Source: Arthrobacter citreus
GTDB lineage: Bacteria; Bacillota; Bacilli; Bacillales; Bacillaceae_G
NCBI GenBank assembly: GCA_013200995.1
Contig: CP053688.1
Span: 2,108,001 to 2,172,000 of the forward strand
DNA: 64,000 bases
Direction: 5' to 3'
The position numbers and the translations under genes are program-made. Shown piece by piece: positions 46,427 through 55,391 of this stretch. Below the pieces are notes generated by a model that was not told the DNA's origin, ran no database searches, and worked only from the letters and a program-made list of their open reading frames with translations. Position 1 is the first letter of the stretch. Each line of letters starts with the position of its first letter.

Positions 46427-47542
46427 TTAATTGTTCTTGTATGCTTTAGTAGCAATTGTATATTTTTCGATATTTTTCATGTGTGGCTCGTAGCCAATGC
46501 CTGGTTTATTTGGTACAGTGATCATTCCATTTTCTACAGTTACTTCTGGCTCAATAATGTCTTCAGCCCAATATAGTGAGGAAGCAGCTGTGTCACCGGG
46601 TAGAATGAAGTTAGGTAATGAAGTAATTGCAATATTATGTGCTCTTCCGATTCCTGATTCGAGCATTCCACCACACCATAATGGTATGTTATTTTCCATG
46701 CATAAATCATGTATTTTTTTTGATTGAGTTAGTCCGCCAACTCTTCCAATTTTAATATTAATAATTTTACAGCTTCCTAGTTTTATCGCTTTTCTAGCAT
46801 CTTCTAATGAATGAATACTTTCGTCTAAACAAATAGGCGTTTTCATTCTTGCTTGTAAATCTGCATGGTCGATAATATCGTTGTAAGCAAGTGGCTGTTC
46901 GATCATCATTAAATTATAGTCATCTAAGGCGATTAACTGATCCATATCCAATAAAGTGTAAGCTGAATTAGCATCTGCCATTAAAGGGATAGTTGGAAAC
47001 ACCTTTCTAACTTTATCGATCAGTTCAATATCCCAGCCTGGTTTAATTTTTAATTTGAATCGTTTGTAGCCTTCCTCGAGACGATTTTCAATGATTTTAA
47101 TTGTAGAATCAATTGTATCTTGAATGCCTATGCTTACTCCAACTTCAATTTCCTTTTTAGTTCCACCGATTGCAGTAGAAAGTGAAATGTTTTCTTGCTT
47201 AGCATATAGATCCCAAATAGCCCCTTCAATGGCAGCTTTAGCCATATAGTTTCCACGAATATGAGAAAACAGCTTATCGGAAAGTTCATCTGGATGATTA
47301 ATTTCATTATTTAAGACGATTGGAATTAAATAATCTTCGAGAATATGCCAGTTTGTATTTACAGTTTCTTCATTATATAAAGGATCAAGCATCGCAACTG
47401 ATTCAGCCCATCCTGAAATTCCGTCTTCACTTATCGTTTCTAATAGAATAAACTCCCGGTCATACTCTGTTCCGAAGCTTGTTGTAAATGGATGCAATAA
47501 ATCCAGTTTCATATGGCGTAATATTACTTGTTTAATTTTCAT
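46427..47542 (-). CDS. N-succinylamino acid racemase / o-succinylbenzoate synthase (enolase superfamily)
   Basis: A 371-residue muconate-lactonising subgroup enolase. Active-site residues: the KxK motif Lys163-x-Lys165 in RFKLKIKPG, metal ligands Asp190, Glu215 and Asp240 ([25 protein letters not shown]), and Lys264 in [10 protein letters not shown]. Members of this branch catalyse o-succinylbenzoate synthesis, N-succinylamino acid racemisation, or both. No menaquinone genes are nearby; instead it follows a GNAT acyltransferase and an M20 peptidase, the arrangement known for the irreversible D-to-L amino acid pathway. So I favour the racemase role, with OSBS activity possible. It is the last gene of its operon. 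Confidence 0.85.
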   Translation of the reverse strand: MKIKQVILRHMKLDLLHPFTTSFGTEYDREFILLETISEDGISGWAESVAMLDPLYNEETVNTNWHILEDYLIPIVLNNEINHPDELSDKLFSHIRGNYMAKAAIEGAIWDLYAKQENISLSTAIGGTKKEIEVGVSIGIQDTIDSTIKIIENRLEEGYKRFKLKIKPGWDIELIDKVRKVFPTIPLMADANSAYTLLDMDQLIALDDYNLMMIEQPLAYNDIIDHADLQARMKTPICLDESIHSLEDARKAIKLGSCKIINIKIGRVGGLTQSKKIHDLCMENNIPLWCGGMLESGIGRAHNIAITSLPNFILPGDTAASSLYWAEDIIEPEVTVENGMITVPNKPGIGYEPHMKNIEKYTIATKAYKNN

Positions 47543-47576
47543 TTACGAACTCTCCCTTATATTAAATATTCGTTTT

Positions 47577-48419
47577 TTATTTTTTTAATATATAAAAATG
47601 GACTGGCAGATTAGGTTCTGAAATCTTATAAAATCCTGTTACTTTCCATCCATTTCTGAATAAATTTTGAAAGGACTCTCGAGTCTTCATTCGCCATTCA
47701 TTTGCAATATGAATATTTGATTCTCTTATTGTTCGGAAGTCCTTTGGAACAGCAACAAATGCTAGATCACTCATTTCAAAAGAATCTTTTATATTCGGAA
47801 TAGGTAATCCGTCTTCATTTTCTTCCCATTCAATCAGAGAATGTTCAAGTGCTTCACTCAATTCAACTTGTCTTAAATTTTCTTTTTCATCTTCATTTTT
47901 TGAAATATGCCATTCAACTAGGAAACGATCAGATGGAATTCCACTATTTAACAGATCGTCCATCTCACCATAGCAGTTTTCAATATACGTACGACAAACT
48001 CCACCTAATTTTGAAATATTTAAATATCCATTTGCAGTTTCTAATGGGTCATATGTCCAAGTTATTAGTTTATAACCGAGTTTAAGCGCTTCTTCTCGTT
48101 GAGCAATTTTAAGCAATTTTCCGATTCCTTTATTACGAAACGCTTGATCGATTCCAAGCATATGCGAACAAAGATAAACAGTTTGACCATCGAATCCAGG
48201 AAAACTATATTGAAATCCGATCATTTCTCCTTCAAAATAAGCACCTAAAACTAAGCCACCGTTCTTCGCAGCTGTAATTGTTTGATGAGTAGGAATCGAA
48301 TCCTCAAATCCCCAAATTTTTGATTCTAATTTTCGAACCTGCTCCATTTCTTCTATTGAATGAAGAGAACGTATTGTAATACCATTCGTAGCTTCGGATT
48401 GATCCAGATCGTTTAGCAA
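47577..48419 (-). CDS. GNAT acyltransferase, probable succinyl-CoA:D-amino acid N-succinyltransferase
   Basis: A 280-residue GNAT protein. The acetyl-CoA-type site is visible in SHMLGIDQAFRNKGIGKLLKI, with the R/Q-x-x-G-x-G/A loop RNKGIG. The longer C-terminal half, with ITWTYDPLETANGYLNISKLGG, is typical of the GNAT found beside N-succinylamino acid racemases, where it succinylates D-amino acids. Function is inferred from this context. I start at the TTG at 48419, 6 nt after AGAGGTG; a GTG at 48428 overlaps that site. It lies 19 bp after the M20 gene. Confidence 0.75.
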   Translation of the reverse strand: MLNDLDQSEATNGITIRSLHSIEEMEQVRKLESKIWGFEDSIPTHQTITAAKNGGLVLGAYFEGEMIGFQYSFPGFDGQTVYLCSHMLGIDQAFRNKGIGKLLKIAQREEALKLGYKLITWTYDPLETANGYLNISKLGGVCRTYIENCYGEMDDLLNSGIPSDRFLVEWHISKNEDEKENLRQVELSEALEHSLIEWEENEDGLPIPNIKDSFEMSDLAFVAVPKDFRTIRESNIHIANEWRMKTRESFQNLFRNGWKVTGFYKISEPNLPVHFYILKK

Positions 48420-48438
48420 TCTATTCACCTCTTATTTA

Positions 48439-49569
48439 TTATTGTTCTGATGCTAATAAAACAGCTTGAGTTAAAATTTTTGCTCCATAGTGCAGAGCCT
48501 CTAAATTAAATTTCATATGTGGATGATGTAATCCTGGGACTAGTCCACAACCTAAACCAACCATTGTCGCTGCAATTTGAGGATATTTATTTGTATAGAA
48601 GTGGAAATCCTCGCCTCCATTTGAAATGCATTCAGGCACTAGGTTGTCTACTCCGATAATTTCTTTAATTGCAGTTTCAGTCATTTTTATTGCTTGAGCG
48701 TTTTGAACCGCCGCTGGAACAAATTCTTCCATTACCCACGAAATCTTAGCTTTTGTTTCATCCATCGTTTCTTCAAAAACCTCGACTGCACAAGCATTTA
48801 ATTGATTCATAATCTCATTTGTTTGAGCTCTTACATCAAGGGAGAACTTTACTGTTTCAGGTATCGTATTTGATGCTTCATTCTCTGTTTGAATTTGCGT
48901 CATTTTAATCGAGTGTGGAACGTCAGTATTTAAGTTTAATCGTTTTAATTTATATACAAGTTCAGCAGCTACTTCAATTGCATTAATACCATCCTGAGGT
49001 CGAGATGCATGTGCTTGAATGCCTTGAATTGTACCTTTAATCGTTTCAGCTGAACCATGTATGATGACAGGAGATGCTTTTTGGAAAGGAACTTCTCTTT
49101 CAGGTCTTAAATGTACTCCAAATAATGAAATGACATGATCTAATGCTCCATCATTCATCATTTGGAGTGCACCTTCACCTTTTTCTTCTGCTGGTTGAAA
49201 GATAAAGCGAATCGTATGTCTTGGCTTTATCTTACTGGCTGCCATGGCCAACGCTGTAAATAAAACCATCGTACTATGAGCATCATGACCACAAGAATGA
49301 TTTGCGATTACAACACCGTCAACTTCTTGAACTAGCGCATCCATATCTGCTCTTAGAGCAACAACAGTATCTTCTTCACCCTTTATTTCAGCAATAAATC
49401 CAAAATGACTTTCAAACGTTTTAATTTCGATCCCTGCATTGATTAATCGTTCTTTTATATAATTAGCTGTTTGTTCTTCATGCCAACTCGGTTCAGCTAA
49501 CATATGTAAATCTTGATACGTTTGTATTATTGCTTCCTTATTAACTTCTAGATAGGATTGTGGATTCAT
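48439..49569 (-). CDS. M20 family metallopeptidase, probable N-succinyl-L-amino acid hydrolase
   Basis: A 376-residue amidohydrolase of the M20D family. Metal-binding residues: Cys93 and His95 (HSCGHDAHS), Glu128-Glu129 (FQPAEEKGEG), the His in GVHLRPE and a late His in LHHPHMKF. A dimerisation domain is inserted (about 180-290). Close relatives hydrolyse N-acyl amino acids, hippurate or diaminopimelate derivatives. Between the RpiR regulator and the GNAT/racemase pair, the likely substrate is the N-succinyl-L-amino acid, giving L-amino acid and succinate. GAGGAGAAAGAG precedes the ATG. Confidence 0.82.
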   Translation of the reverse strand: MNPQSYLEVNKEAIIQTYQDLHMLAEPSWHEEQTANYIKERLINAGIEIKTFESHFGFIAEIKGEEDTVVALRADMDALVQEVDGVVIANHSCGHDAHSTMVLFTALAMAASKIKPRHTIRFIFQPAEEKGEGALQMMNDGALDHVISLFGVHLRPEREVPFQKASPVIIHGSAETIKGTIQGIQAHASRPQDGINAIEVAAELVYKLKRLNLNTDVPHSIKMTQIQTENEASNTIPETVKFSLDVRAQTNEIMNQLNACAVEVFEETMDETKAKISWVMEEFVPAAVQNAQAIKMTETAIKEIIGVDNLVPECISNGGEDFHFYTNKYPQIAATMVGLGCGLVPGLHHPHMKFNLEALHYGAKILTQAVLLASEQ

Positions 49570-49593
49570 TAGCTCTTTCTCCTCGCTTAATTT

Positions 49594-50448
49594 CTACTCT
49601 ATAAAGACTTCATATGTTGAATAGATTTTTTCTAATTTTTGTTGATACATTTGAATTCTCTTTTTATCCTTTTCATATAAACCAGCAATCACTAAATTTA
49701 ACAGGCTCATTACTGATGCGATTGAGTTTGATCCACTTTCTACATTTTCTTCTGTAGTGAGAATAATATCTGCAATTCTTCCAATCGGTGACAATAATCG
49801 ATCAGTTACTGATATTAACTTAACTCCATTCTCTTTTGTACATTCGGCAATTGTTAATGTTTCCTTAGCATATCTTGGGAATGAAAATGCAATGACAACT
49901 GATTTATCCGTCAAATTGCAGAATTTTTCAAAAAAATCTCCCGCTGGAGAACAATACATTACATTACCTCTAATCGAACTTAATGTATTTGCAAACCAAT
50001 ACGCTGCAATATGAGATACACGATGTCCTACAATTAACACTTGATCAGAGCTAATTATTGCTTCTACCGCTTTTGATATTTCCTCAATATTGGAAGGTTG
50101 TAACAAATTTCTTAAAATATTTACTTCATTTTCGATAATTTTTGTATAAGTATGATGACCACTTATATCCTTAATTTCTTCTTTTTCATTCATATAATCT
50201 GCTTTATTTAAATGTAGAAATTCGTTTTGAACGCTTAACTGCATATCACTGAATCCTTCAAATTCGAGTGCATACGAAAGTCGAATAACAGTAGTCTCAC
50301 TCACATCAGCTTTTCTGCCTATTTGATAAGCTGCTTTAAATGCACACTCCTCTAAATTTTCAATCATATAAGTAGCTACTTTTTTTTGCCCCGGAGATAA
50401 TTGTGAAAACTTCTCTTTTACTAACAATTTAAAACTAGGTCGCTTCAT
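49594..50448 (-). CDS. MurR/RpiR family transcriptional regulator
   Basis: A 284-residue regulator: an N-terminal RpiR helix-turn-helix (about 1-77; SPGQKKVATYMIENLEECAF and KADVSETTVIRLSYALEFEGF in part) and a C-terminal SIS domain (about 125-260; VLIVGHRVSHIAAYWFANTL). SIS domains bind phosphosugars in most relatives, but some RpiR proteins govern amino acid operons. It is the first gene of the four-gene operon, 24 bp before the M20 gene, and is likely autoregulated through the palindrome at 50468. The inducer is unknown. AAGGA precedes the ATG. Confidence 0.88.
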   Translation of the reverse strand: MKRPSFKLLVKEKFSQLSPGQKKVATYMIENLEECAFKAAYQIGRKADVSETTVIRLSYALEFEGFSDMQLSVQNEFLHLNKADYMNEKEEIKDISGHHTYTKIIENEVNILRNLLQPSNIEEISKAVEAIISSDQVLIVGHRVSHIAAYWFANTLSSIRGNVMYCSPAGDFFEKFCNLTDKSVVIAFSFPRYAKETLTIAECTKENGVKLISVTDRLLSPIGRIADIILTTEENVESGSNSIASVMSLLNLVIAGLYEKDKKRIQMYQQKLEKIYSTYEVFIE

Positions 50449-50833
50449 ATTTTTTTATCCTTCCACCAATGAAGTTTAAACTTCATTTTTTTAGAAAGTT
50501 GCAGTCAATACTTCTTTAACATATACATTATCATAACCGATAAGCAGGGGCAAGAAAAAGTCGAGGTAAATGCTTACGAAAAAATTTTTAAAAAAATAGT
50601 AAAAAACTAACTGATTTGTCCCATAAATTTCTTGCATTCCCTTCTCTTCTTGCCCGTAAAATATTTGTAGTAATTAGTTAATTGCCCTTACAATTTACTT
50701 TAATTTGAATTAACTAAAATAGGACTACTATTCAAAATTTGAATCCGGTCGAAAGCCATAAAAGTGTATACAATAGTTTTCGTAAAAGGATATAAAAGTT
50801 ATTTGTATACCCTAAACCCAAGGAGGGGAAAAT
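50449..50833. other. 385-bp divergent intergenic region
   Basis: It separates the RpiR operon from the glycosyltransferase operon. Apart from the palindrome at 50468, I see no clear element. A sporulation promoter for the glycosyltransferase gene would be expected here but I cannot point to one. Confidence 0.35.
50468..50487. promoter_or_regulatory. Perfect 20-bp palindrome, candidate RpiR operator
   Basis: AATGAAGTTTAAACTTCATT lies 20 bp upstream of the RpiR gene start. It is a perfect palindrome at the spot where an autoregulatory operator is expected. A T run on the plus strand would also let it act as a terminator, but no plus-strand gene precedes it. Confidence 0.5.
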
Positions 50834-51943
50834 TTGAAAGTTTTAATAATATGGCGTCTCTTAACAGTTGGTGGAGTTAATGCTGGCTGGAGGAATCGTT
50901 CAATTTACTTTAAAAAGTTTGGTATTCATACTGAGTTTCTATATACAACTGATCATGGTGGATTACACATAATGGAAGATATTGCACCTGTCTATTTAAC
51001 AAAAGATGAAAACGAAATCATTGGGATCATTAAAAATAATGCCTATGATGCAATTATTGTAGTAGATACAGGAGCAGCATATAAATGGTTACAAAAAGCT
51101 AAATACAAAGGTCCAGTTATTGTAGAAGCACGAACGCCAGAGCTAATTAAACTTCAGCCACATTTAAAAAAATTCAGGTCAGTTGAACCTGTTTCAATTG
51201 TCGTACCATCGAATTATCAAAAAAGATTAGTCTCCATCTTAACAGATAATATCCCCATTAAAGTAATCTACAATGGTGTTGACACCACATTTTTCCATCC
51301 ATTAGCTACAGATGAAATTTCATATGATGTTCAACCAATACTTCCAACTAACAAAAAAGTAGTGTGTTGGATTGGCAGAGTAGATAAACGTAAAAACTGG
51401 CCGATGTTAGTTGAGATTGCAAAGCGGATTAAAAGTGAACGATCAGATATTGAAATTTGGTTAATCGGAGGAGCTCAAAGTGTCCAACGAGAAGATTTTG
51501 CATTGACTTGGAAGGAGGAAGGTCTTACTGATATGATCAAATGGTTTCCGGTTATTCCATATCAACAAATGCCTCACGTCTATGCAAAAGTACTTCAATC
51601 AGGCGGTTGTACGATCGCTACAACAAAAGTTGAGTCTTTTGGCAATACATTTATCGAATCCATGGCATGTGGAGTTCCTGTTGTTGCCTCTAATATTATG
51701 CCTATTTCAGAAATCGTTCTCCAAGGTGAAACAGGTATGTTATTTCGGGGACATGATGTAAAAGATGCCGTAAAGATGATTTATCAAATAGTTGATAATC
51801 AAAAACTTCATCAGAAACTTTCAGAAAATGCCGTAAAGCATGTTGAACAAAATTTTGCGATTCAAAAAGTAGCTGATATTTATCGTGAGTATCTTTTAAA
51901 AATTGGTGAAATTAAAAATAGCGATGTGATCCAAAATGATTGA
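50834..51943 (+). CDS. Glycosyltransferase, GT4-like
   Basis: A 369-residue GT-B fold glycosyltransferase. The acceptor half is 1-165; the donor half holds WIGRVDKRKNWPMLVEIAKR, the conserved VESFGNTFIESMACGVPVVAS (EX7E-type, in part) and GETGMLFRGHD. It is cytoplasmic, with no membrane segment. The TTG start at 50834 has AGGAGGGG 5-6 nt before it. Its end overlaps the next gene, a HipA-like kinase, by 8 bp, so the two are coupled. Downstream on the opposite strand are spore coat sugar genes, so a role in spore surface glycan is likely; substrates unknown. Confidence 0.85.
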   Translation: MKVLIIWRLLTVGGVNAGWRNRSIYFKKFGIHTEFLYTTDHGGLHIMEDIAPVYLTKDENEIIGIIKNNAYDAIIVVDTGAAYKWLQKAKYKGPVIVEARTPELIKLQPHLKKFRSVEPVSIVVPSNYQKRLVSILTDNIPIKVIYNGVDTTFFHPLATDEISYDVQPILPTNKKVVCWIGRVDKRKNWPMLVEIAKRIKSERSDIEIWLIGGAQSVQREDFALTWKEEGLTDMIKWFPVIPYQQMPHVYAKVLQSGGCTIATTKVESFGNTFIESMACGVPVVASNIMPISEIVLQGETGMLFRGHDVKDAVKMIYQIVDNQKLHQKLSENAVKHVEQNFAIQKVADIYREYLLKIGEIKNSDVIQND

Positions 51944-52718
51944 ACCAGTTTCATATATAAAAAAACTTGAAGGAAAATCAAATGCTCATCTAATTACCTT
52001 TAGTGATGGTAGAGATTATGTTGTGAAATATTTTCGTTCTGGATTTGAGAAAACATTACCAAACGAATGGGTTGCTTACTGTATTGCTAGATTTTTAGAT
52101 TTGCCTGTTCCATATGCCCAAATCGTTTCAATTCCTGAAGAATTTTCAAAAACAATACCGGATTTAGAACTAGATGAAATTCAACTATCAAAGTTTCAGT
52201 TTGCTTCTTTGTATGTCCCTGAAACTTTAAATGGTCACCAAGTTGGATTAGTTCCAAGTATTGTAAATAAAGACCAATTAGCTGGCATCATTTTATTTGA
52301 CTATTGGTTGTGCAATGGAGACCGTACTAGAAAAAATATTTTACTACGCGAAGAAGCCCTAGATCAATTTAACCTTTGGATTATTGACCATGCTGAAGCA
52401 TTTGGTTCTTACAGTTGGTTAGTTTCAGAGTTAGAAACTTTGCCTCAAAATATTATGAAAAGTTCCACTCATCAATTCATGTCCGAGTATATAGAAAGTG
52501 AAGAAAAATTTAATGAACAACTGCAGATCATCCAAAGATTCCCAGTCCTCCTATTAGAAGAAATTGTGGAATTAACCCCCGATGATTGGTTACTTTCAAA
52601 GGATGACAAAAAAGCAATTGTAGGCAGATTAGTAAATCGAAGAAAAAAAATTCTCCCATACCTAAAACATAAATTCGTAAAAACGATTTACCGTCCTTTA
52701 CATGAACAAAATGAATAA
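51936..52718 (+). CDS. HipA-like kinase domain protein
   Basis: A 260-residue protein of the HipA-like kinase family (short, single domain). It shows the Lys-containing strand RDYVVKYFRS, the catalytic loop CNGDRTRKNILL (Asp129, Asn134) and the metal-binding IIDHAEAFG (Asp151). The N-terminal HipA domain and a HipB antitoxin are missing, so it is not a classical persistence toxin. It overlaps the glycosyltransferase gene by 8 bp, and a second glycosyltransferase-kinase pair (CotSA-CotS) lies 3 kb away. It may phosphorylate a sugar or a coat protein; this is inference. A bidirectional terminator follows. Confidence 0.72.
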   Translation: MIEPVSYIKKLEGKSNAHLITFSDGRDYVVKYFRSGFEKTLPNEWVAYCIARFLDLPVPYAQIVSIPEEFSKTIPDLELDEIQLSKFQFASLYVPETLNGHQVGLVPSIVNKDQLAGIILFDYWLCNGDRTRKNILLREEALDQFNLWIIDHAEAFGSYSWLVSELETLPQNIMKSSTHQFMSEYIESEEKFNEQLQIIQRFPVLLLEEIVELTPDDWLLSKDDKKAIVGRLVNRRKKILPYLKHKFVKTIYRPLHEQNE

Positions 52719-52722
52719 CGTG

Positions 52723-52760
52723 AAAAAACGACTTCAATTTTTTTAGAAGTCGTTTTTTTA
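52723..52760. terminator. Bidirectional terminator between HipA-like and dehydrogenase genes
   Basis: AAAAAACGACTTC / GAAGTCGTTTTTT, 13-bp stem with a 10-nt loop; A and T runs on both sides. Confidence 0.92.
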
Positions 52761-52762
52761 TT

Positions 52763-54073
52763 TTATTTAATGATGGACGGTTTACCAACTGGATAATATT
52801 CTATTTTCACGCAATCTTTTATTCTATCTTCCATAATACAGTTTCTTCCGTCAAAAATAATTGGATTCTTCATTTTAGTTAGTATGCTTGGTAAGTCAAG
52901 TTCTCTAAATTCTCTCCACTCGGTTACAATAAAAATTGCATCTGCATCCGTTACACATTCATTTATTGAACTAGCATACGTAATATTGCTACCTAGAATT
53001 TTTTTCGCGTTTTCAACTGCTACAGGGTCATATGCCATCACTTCTGCACCTAATTTTTTTAAAGAATTTACGATTTTAATAGATGGTGCTTCTCGCATAT
53101 CGTCAGTATCTGGTTTAAATGATAGTCCTAAACATGCAATCTTTTTCCCTTCTAATTCACTAAATCGTTCAATTGCTTTCTTTACAAGCAATTCGTGTTG
53201 GAATTTATTAATCGAAATAATTTCATTTAAAAATCCAAATTCAACCCCATTTAACTGAGCTGTGTGCAATAATGCTTTAACATCCTTCGGGAAACAAGAA
53301 CCGCCATAGCCAATCCCTGCATATAAAAATGCTTCACCGATTCGTTTATCTTTCCCCATTCCTTTTGCCACATCTTCAACATTTGCACCGACTGTTTCAC
53401 ATAGGTTTGCTATTTCATTTATATAACTTATTTTGCTAGCTAAAAATGCATTAGACGCATATTTAATCATCTCTGCACTTCGAATACTAGTAATTAAGAT
53501 TGGTACATTTAATGGTTTATACATTTCTTCAACAATTCTAGCAGACTCTTGATTATTGCTACCTATAATAATTCGATCTGCTTCCATTGTATCTTTTATC
53601 GCTGAGCCTTGTCTAAGGAACTCAGGATTTGAAACGACGTCAACGACAATATCTTCGCTACAATTTTTTTGAATAATTTCCTTCACGATTTCATTCGTTC
53701 CAACTGGTACTGTACTTTTAATAGCAACAATTACATGCTTTTTAACATTTTTTGCGATATCAATTGCTGCACCTTCAAGATAAGTTAAATCTGCTGCTCC
53801 ATCTTCCCCTTGAGGAGTACCTACTGCAACAACAATAACTTGAGCATCGTCTAACCCTTTTTCGTATGAGGTTGTGAAAAATAATTTTCCTAACTTTATA
53901 TTTCTAGTTATTAATTCTTCTATTCCTGGTTCATATATGGGAGATATACCGGCACTTAAATTATTGATTTTAAGTTCATTTATATCAATACAAGTAACTG
54001 TGTGACCTATCTCTGCTAAACAGACTCCTGTTGTTAAACCTACATAGCCCGTACCTAATATAGAAATTTTCAA
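52763..54073 (-). CDS. ytcA: UDP-glucose 6-dehydrogenase
   Basis: A 436-residue enzyme that oxidises UDP-glucose to UDP-glucuronate with NAD+. The Rossmann motif GTGYVG (7-12) and the catalytic Cys260 in GIGYGGSCFPKDV are present, as is the C-terminal domain (LGLSFKPDTDDMREAPS). The position directly after the uridylyltransferase gene and near cotS and an epimerase gene matches ytcA of the Bacillus subtilis spore polysaccharide cluster; tuaD and ugd are paralogues with the same activity. The TTG start has AGGAAGTGG 7-8 nt before it. Confidence 0.9.
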   Translation of the reverse strand: MKISILGTGYVGLTTGVCLAEIGHTVTCIDINELKINNLSAGISPIYEPGIEELITRNIKLGKLFFTTSYEKGLDDAQVIVVAVGTPQGEDGAADLTYLEGAAIDIAKNVKKHVIVAIKSTVPVGTNEIVKEIIQKNCSEDIVVDVVSNPEFLRQGSAIKDTMEADRIIIGSNNQESARIVEEMYKPLNVPILITSIRSAEMIKYASNAFLASKISYINEIANLCETVGANVEDVAKGMGKDKRIGEAFLYAGIGYGGSCFPKDVKALLHTAQLNGVEFGFLNEIISINKFQHELLVKKAIERFSELEGKKIACLGLSFKPDTDDMREAPSIKIVNSLKKLGAEVMAYDPVAVENAKKILGSNITYASSINECVTDADAIFIVTEWREFRELDLPSILTKMKNPIIFDGRNCIMEDRIKDCVKIEYYPVGKPSIIK

Positions 54074-54074
54074 G

Positions 54075-54980
54075 TTAATCCACTTCCTGATTATTTATAT
54101 TTGAAGTGTCATCTGCTATGACCTCATTTAAAAAAGCAATCACTTCGTCTTTTATGTCTTCTCGGTTGATTGCAAAATCAATTGTAGCCATAATGAAGCC
54201 AATTTTGTTTCCAATATCGTATCGCTTACCTTCGAAATTATATGCTAATACTGGATGATGTTTATTTAATTCATTTATGGCATCAGTTAATTGCAATTCG
54301 CATCCTTGTCCAACCGATAGTGTTGATAAAATATCAAATATCTCTGGAGTAAGAATGTATCGTCCCATAATTGCATAGTTGGAAGGTGCATCTTCTAATT
54401 TTGGTTTTTCTACAAGACAATCAACTTGATATAAATTTGTATCATAAGTACTTTCTTTAGGTTTAATTATGCCATATTTACTCACTTCTTGATCAGAAAC
54501 ACCTTGAACAGCTATAACTGGGGCTTTATGTTTTTCGTATACATTAATAATTTGCTGAAGACAAGGTGTAGTGGACATAACGATGTCATCTCCTAGCAAA
54601 ACAGCAAACGGTTCATTTCCTATAAAACTCTTAGCACATAATATTGCATCGCCTAATCCTTTTGGTTCCTTTTGACGCACATAAAAGATCTTCACCATAT
54701 TGGATATTTTCTGCATCTCTTCCAATACTGTTAGCTTATTTTTTCGAGATAATGATTCTTCTAATTCATATGATTTATCAAAATGATCCTCAATCGCTCG
54801 CTTACCTCTACCACTAATAATAATGATTTCTTCAATTCCAGAAGCAACAGCTTCTTCAACAATATATTGAATAGTTGGTTTATCAACTATAGGTAACATT
54901 TCCTTTGGCAACGCTTTCGTTGCCGGCAAAAAACGAGTCCCGAGACCGGCAGCGGGAATAATAGCCTTGCGGATTTTCAT
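54075..54980 (-). CDS. ytdA: UTP--glucose-1-phosphate uridylyltransferase
   Basis: A 301-residue nucleotidyltransferase. The N-terminal motif IPAAGLGTRFLPATKALPKE binds UTP; AVLLGDDIV holds the metal Asp; LVEKPKLEDAPSNYAIMGRY binds the sugar. It makes UDP-glucose, the substrate of the dehydrogenase encoded immediately downstream (1 bp apart). GtaB has the same activity; the context points to the YtdA spore paralogue. I start at the ATG at 54980 behind TTGGAGG, spaced 9 nt; the ATG at 55007 has no such site. Confidence 0.9.
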   Translation of the reverse strand: MKIRKAIIPAAGLGTRFLPATKALPKEMLPIVDKPTIQYIVEEAVASGIEEIIIISGRGKRAIEDHFDKSYELEESLSRKNKLTVLEEMQKISNMVKIFYVRQKEPKGLGDAILCAKSFIGNEPFAVLLGDDIVMSTTPCLQQIINVYEKHKAPVIAVQGVSDQEVSKYGIIKPKESTYDTNLYQVDCLVEKPKLEDAPSNYAIMGRYILTPEIFDILSTLSVGQGCELQLTDAINELNKHHPVLAYNFEGKRYDIGNKIGFIMATIDFAINREDIKDEVIAFLNEVIADDTSNINNQEVD

Positions 54981-55391
54981 TATACTTGCCTCCAAACTTT
55001 TGTTCATTCTACTTTATATGTAAATTAAGGAGGACTTGTCACCATATATACCTATTATGTTTAGAAAGATTATGCCTTAAAAACTAGCTTTTTTTGACTA
55101 TACAACAGCATTAAGTAGGCCATCTAACAAAAGAAATAGCAATTAGTCTCTGAGTTAGAATTATTTGTGCCAATATAATGATTTCCAGGGGAGTTTTGAA
55201 GTTAATAAGGCTGTTTGAACATAAATCAAATCACTTTCTACATTAATTAAGCAAGTACACAACTTGATCCGCAAAGTTCACAAAATGTTCTCCCGAAACG
55301 AATCCTTCAAGAAAAAAAAAAAACTGTCTCAAAAGTATTTAAACTTATGAAACAGGGCTTTAATATTTAGACATTCTCCTCAAAACATGAT
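54981..55391. other. 411-bp intergenic region between ytdA and the cotSA-like gene
   Basis: It holds the terminator at 55308. A sporulation promoter for ytdA-ytcA should lie here, but I find no convincing sigma-E or sigma-K match. Confidence 0.35.
55308..55357 (-). terminator. Terminator of the cotS-cotSA operon
   Basis: On the minus strand CTGTTTC / GAGACAG with inner AAGT/ACTT pairs, followed by a run of twelve U. Confidence 0.75.

Noticed and set aside
46427..47542. Naming the enolase-superfamily gene menC
   Set aside because: No menaquinone gene is adjacent, and the GNAT and M20 partners point to N-succinylamino acid racemase; OSBS activity remains possible.
51936..52718. HipBA-type toxin-antitoxin system
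   Set aside because: The protein is short, lacks the HipA N-terminal domain and has no HipB-like gene next to it; the partner is a glycosyltransferase.
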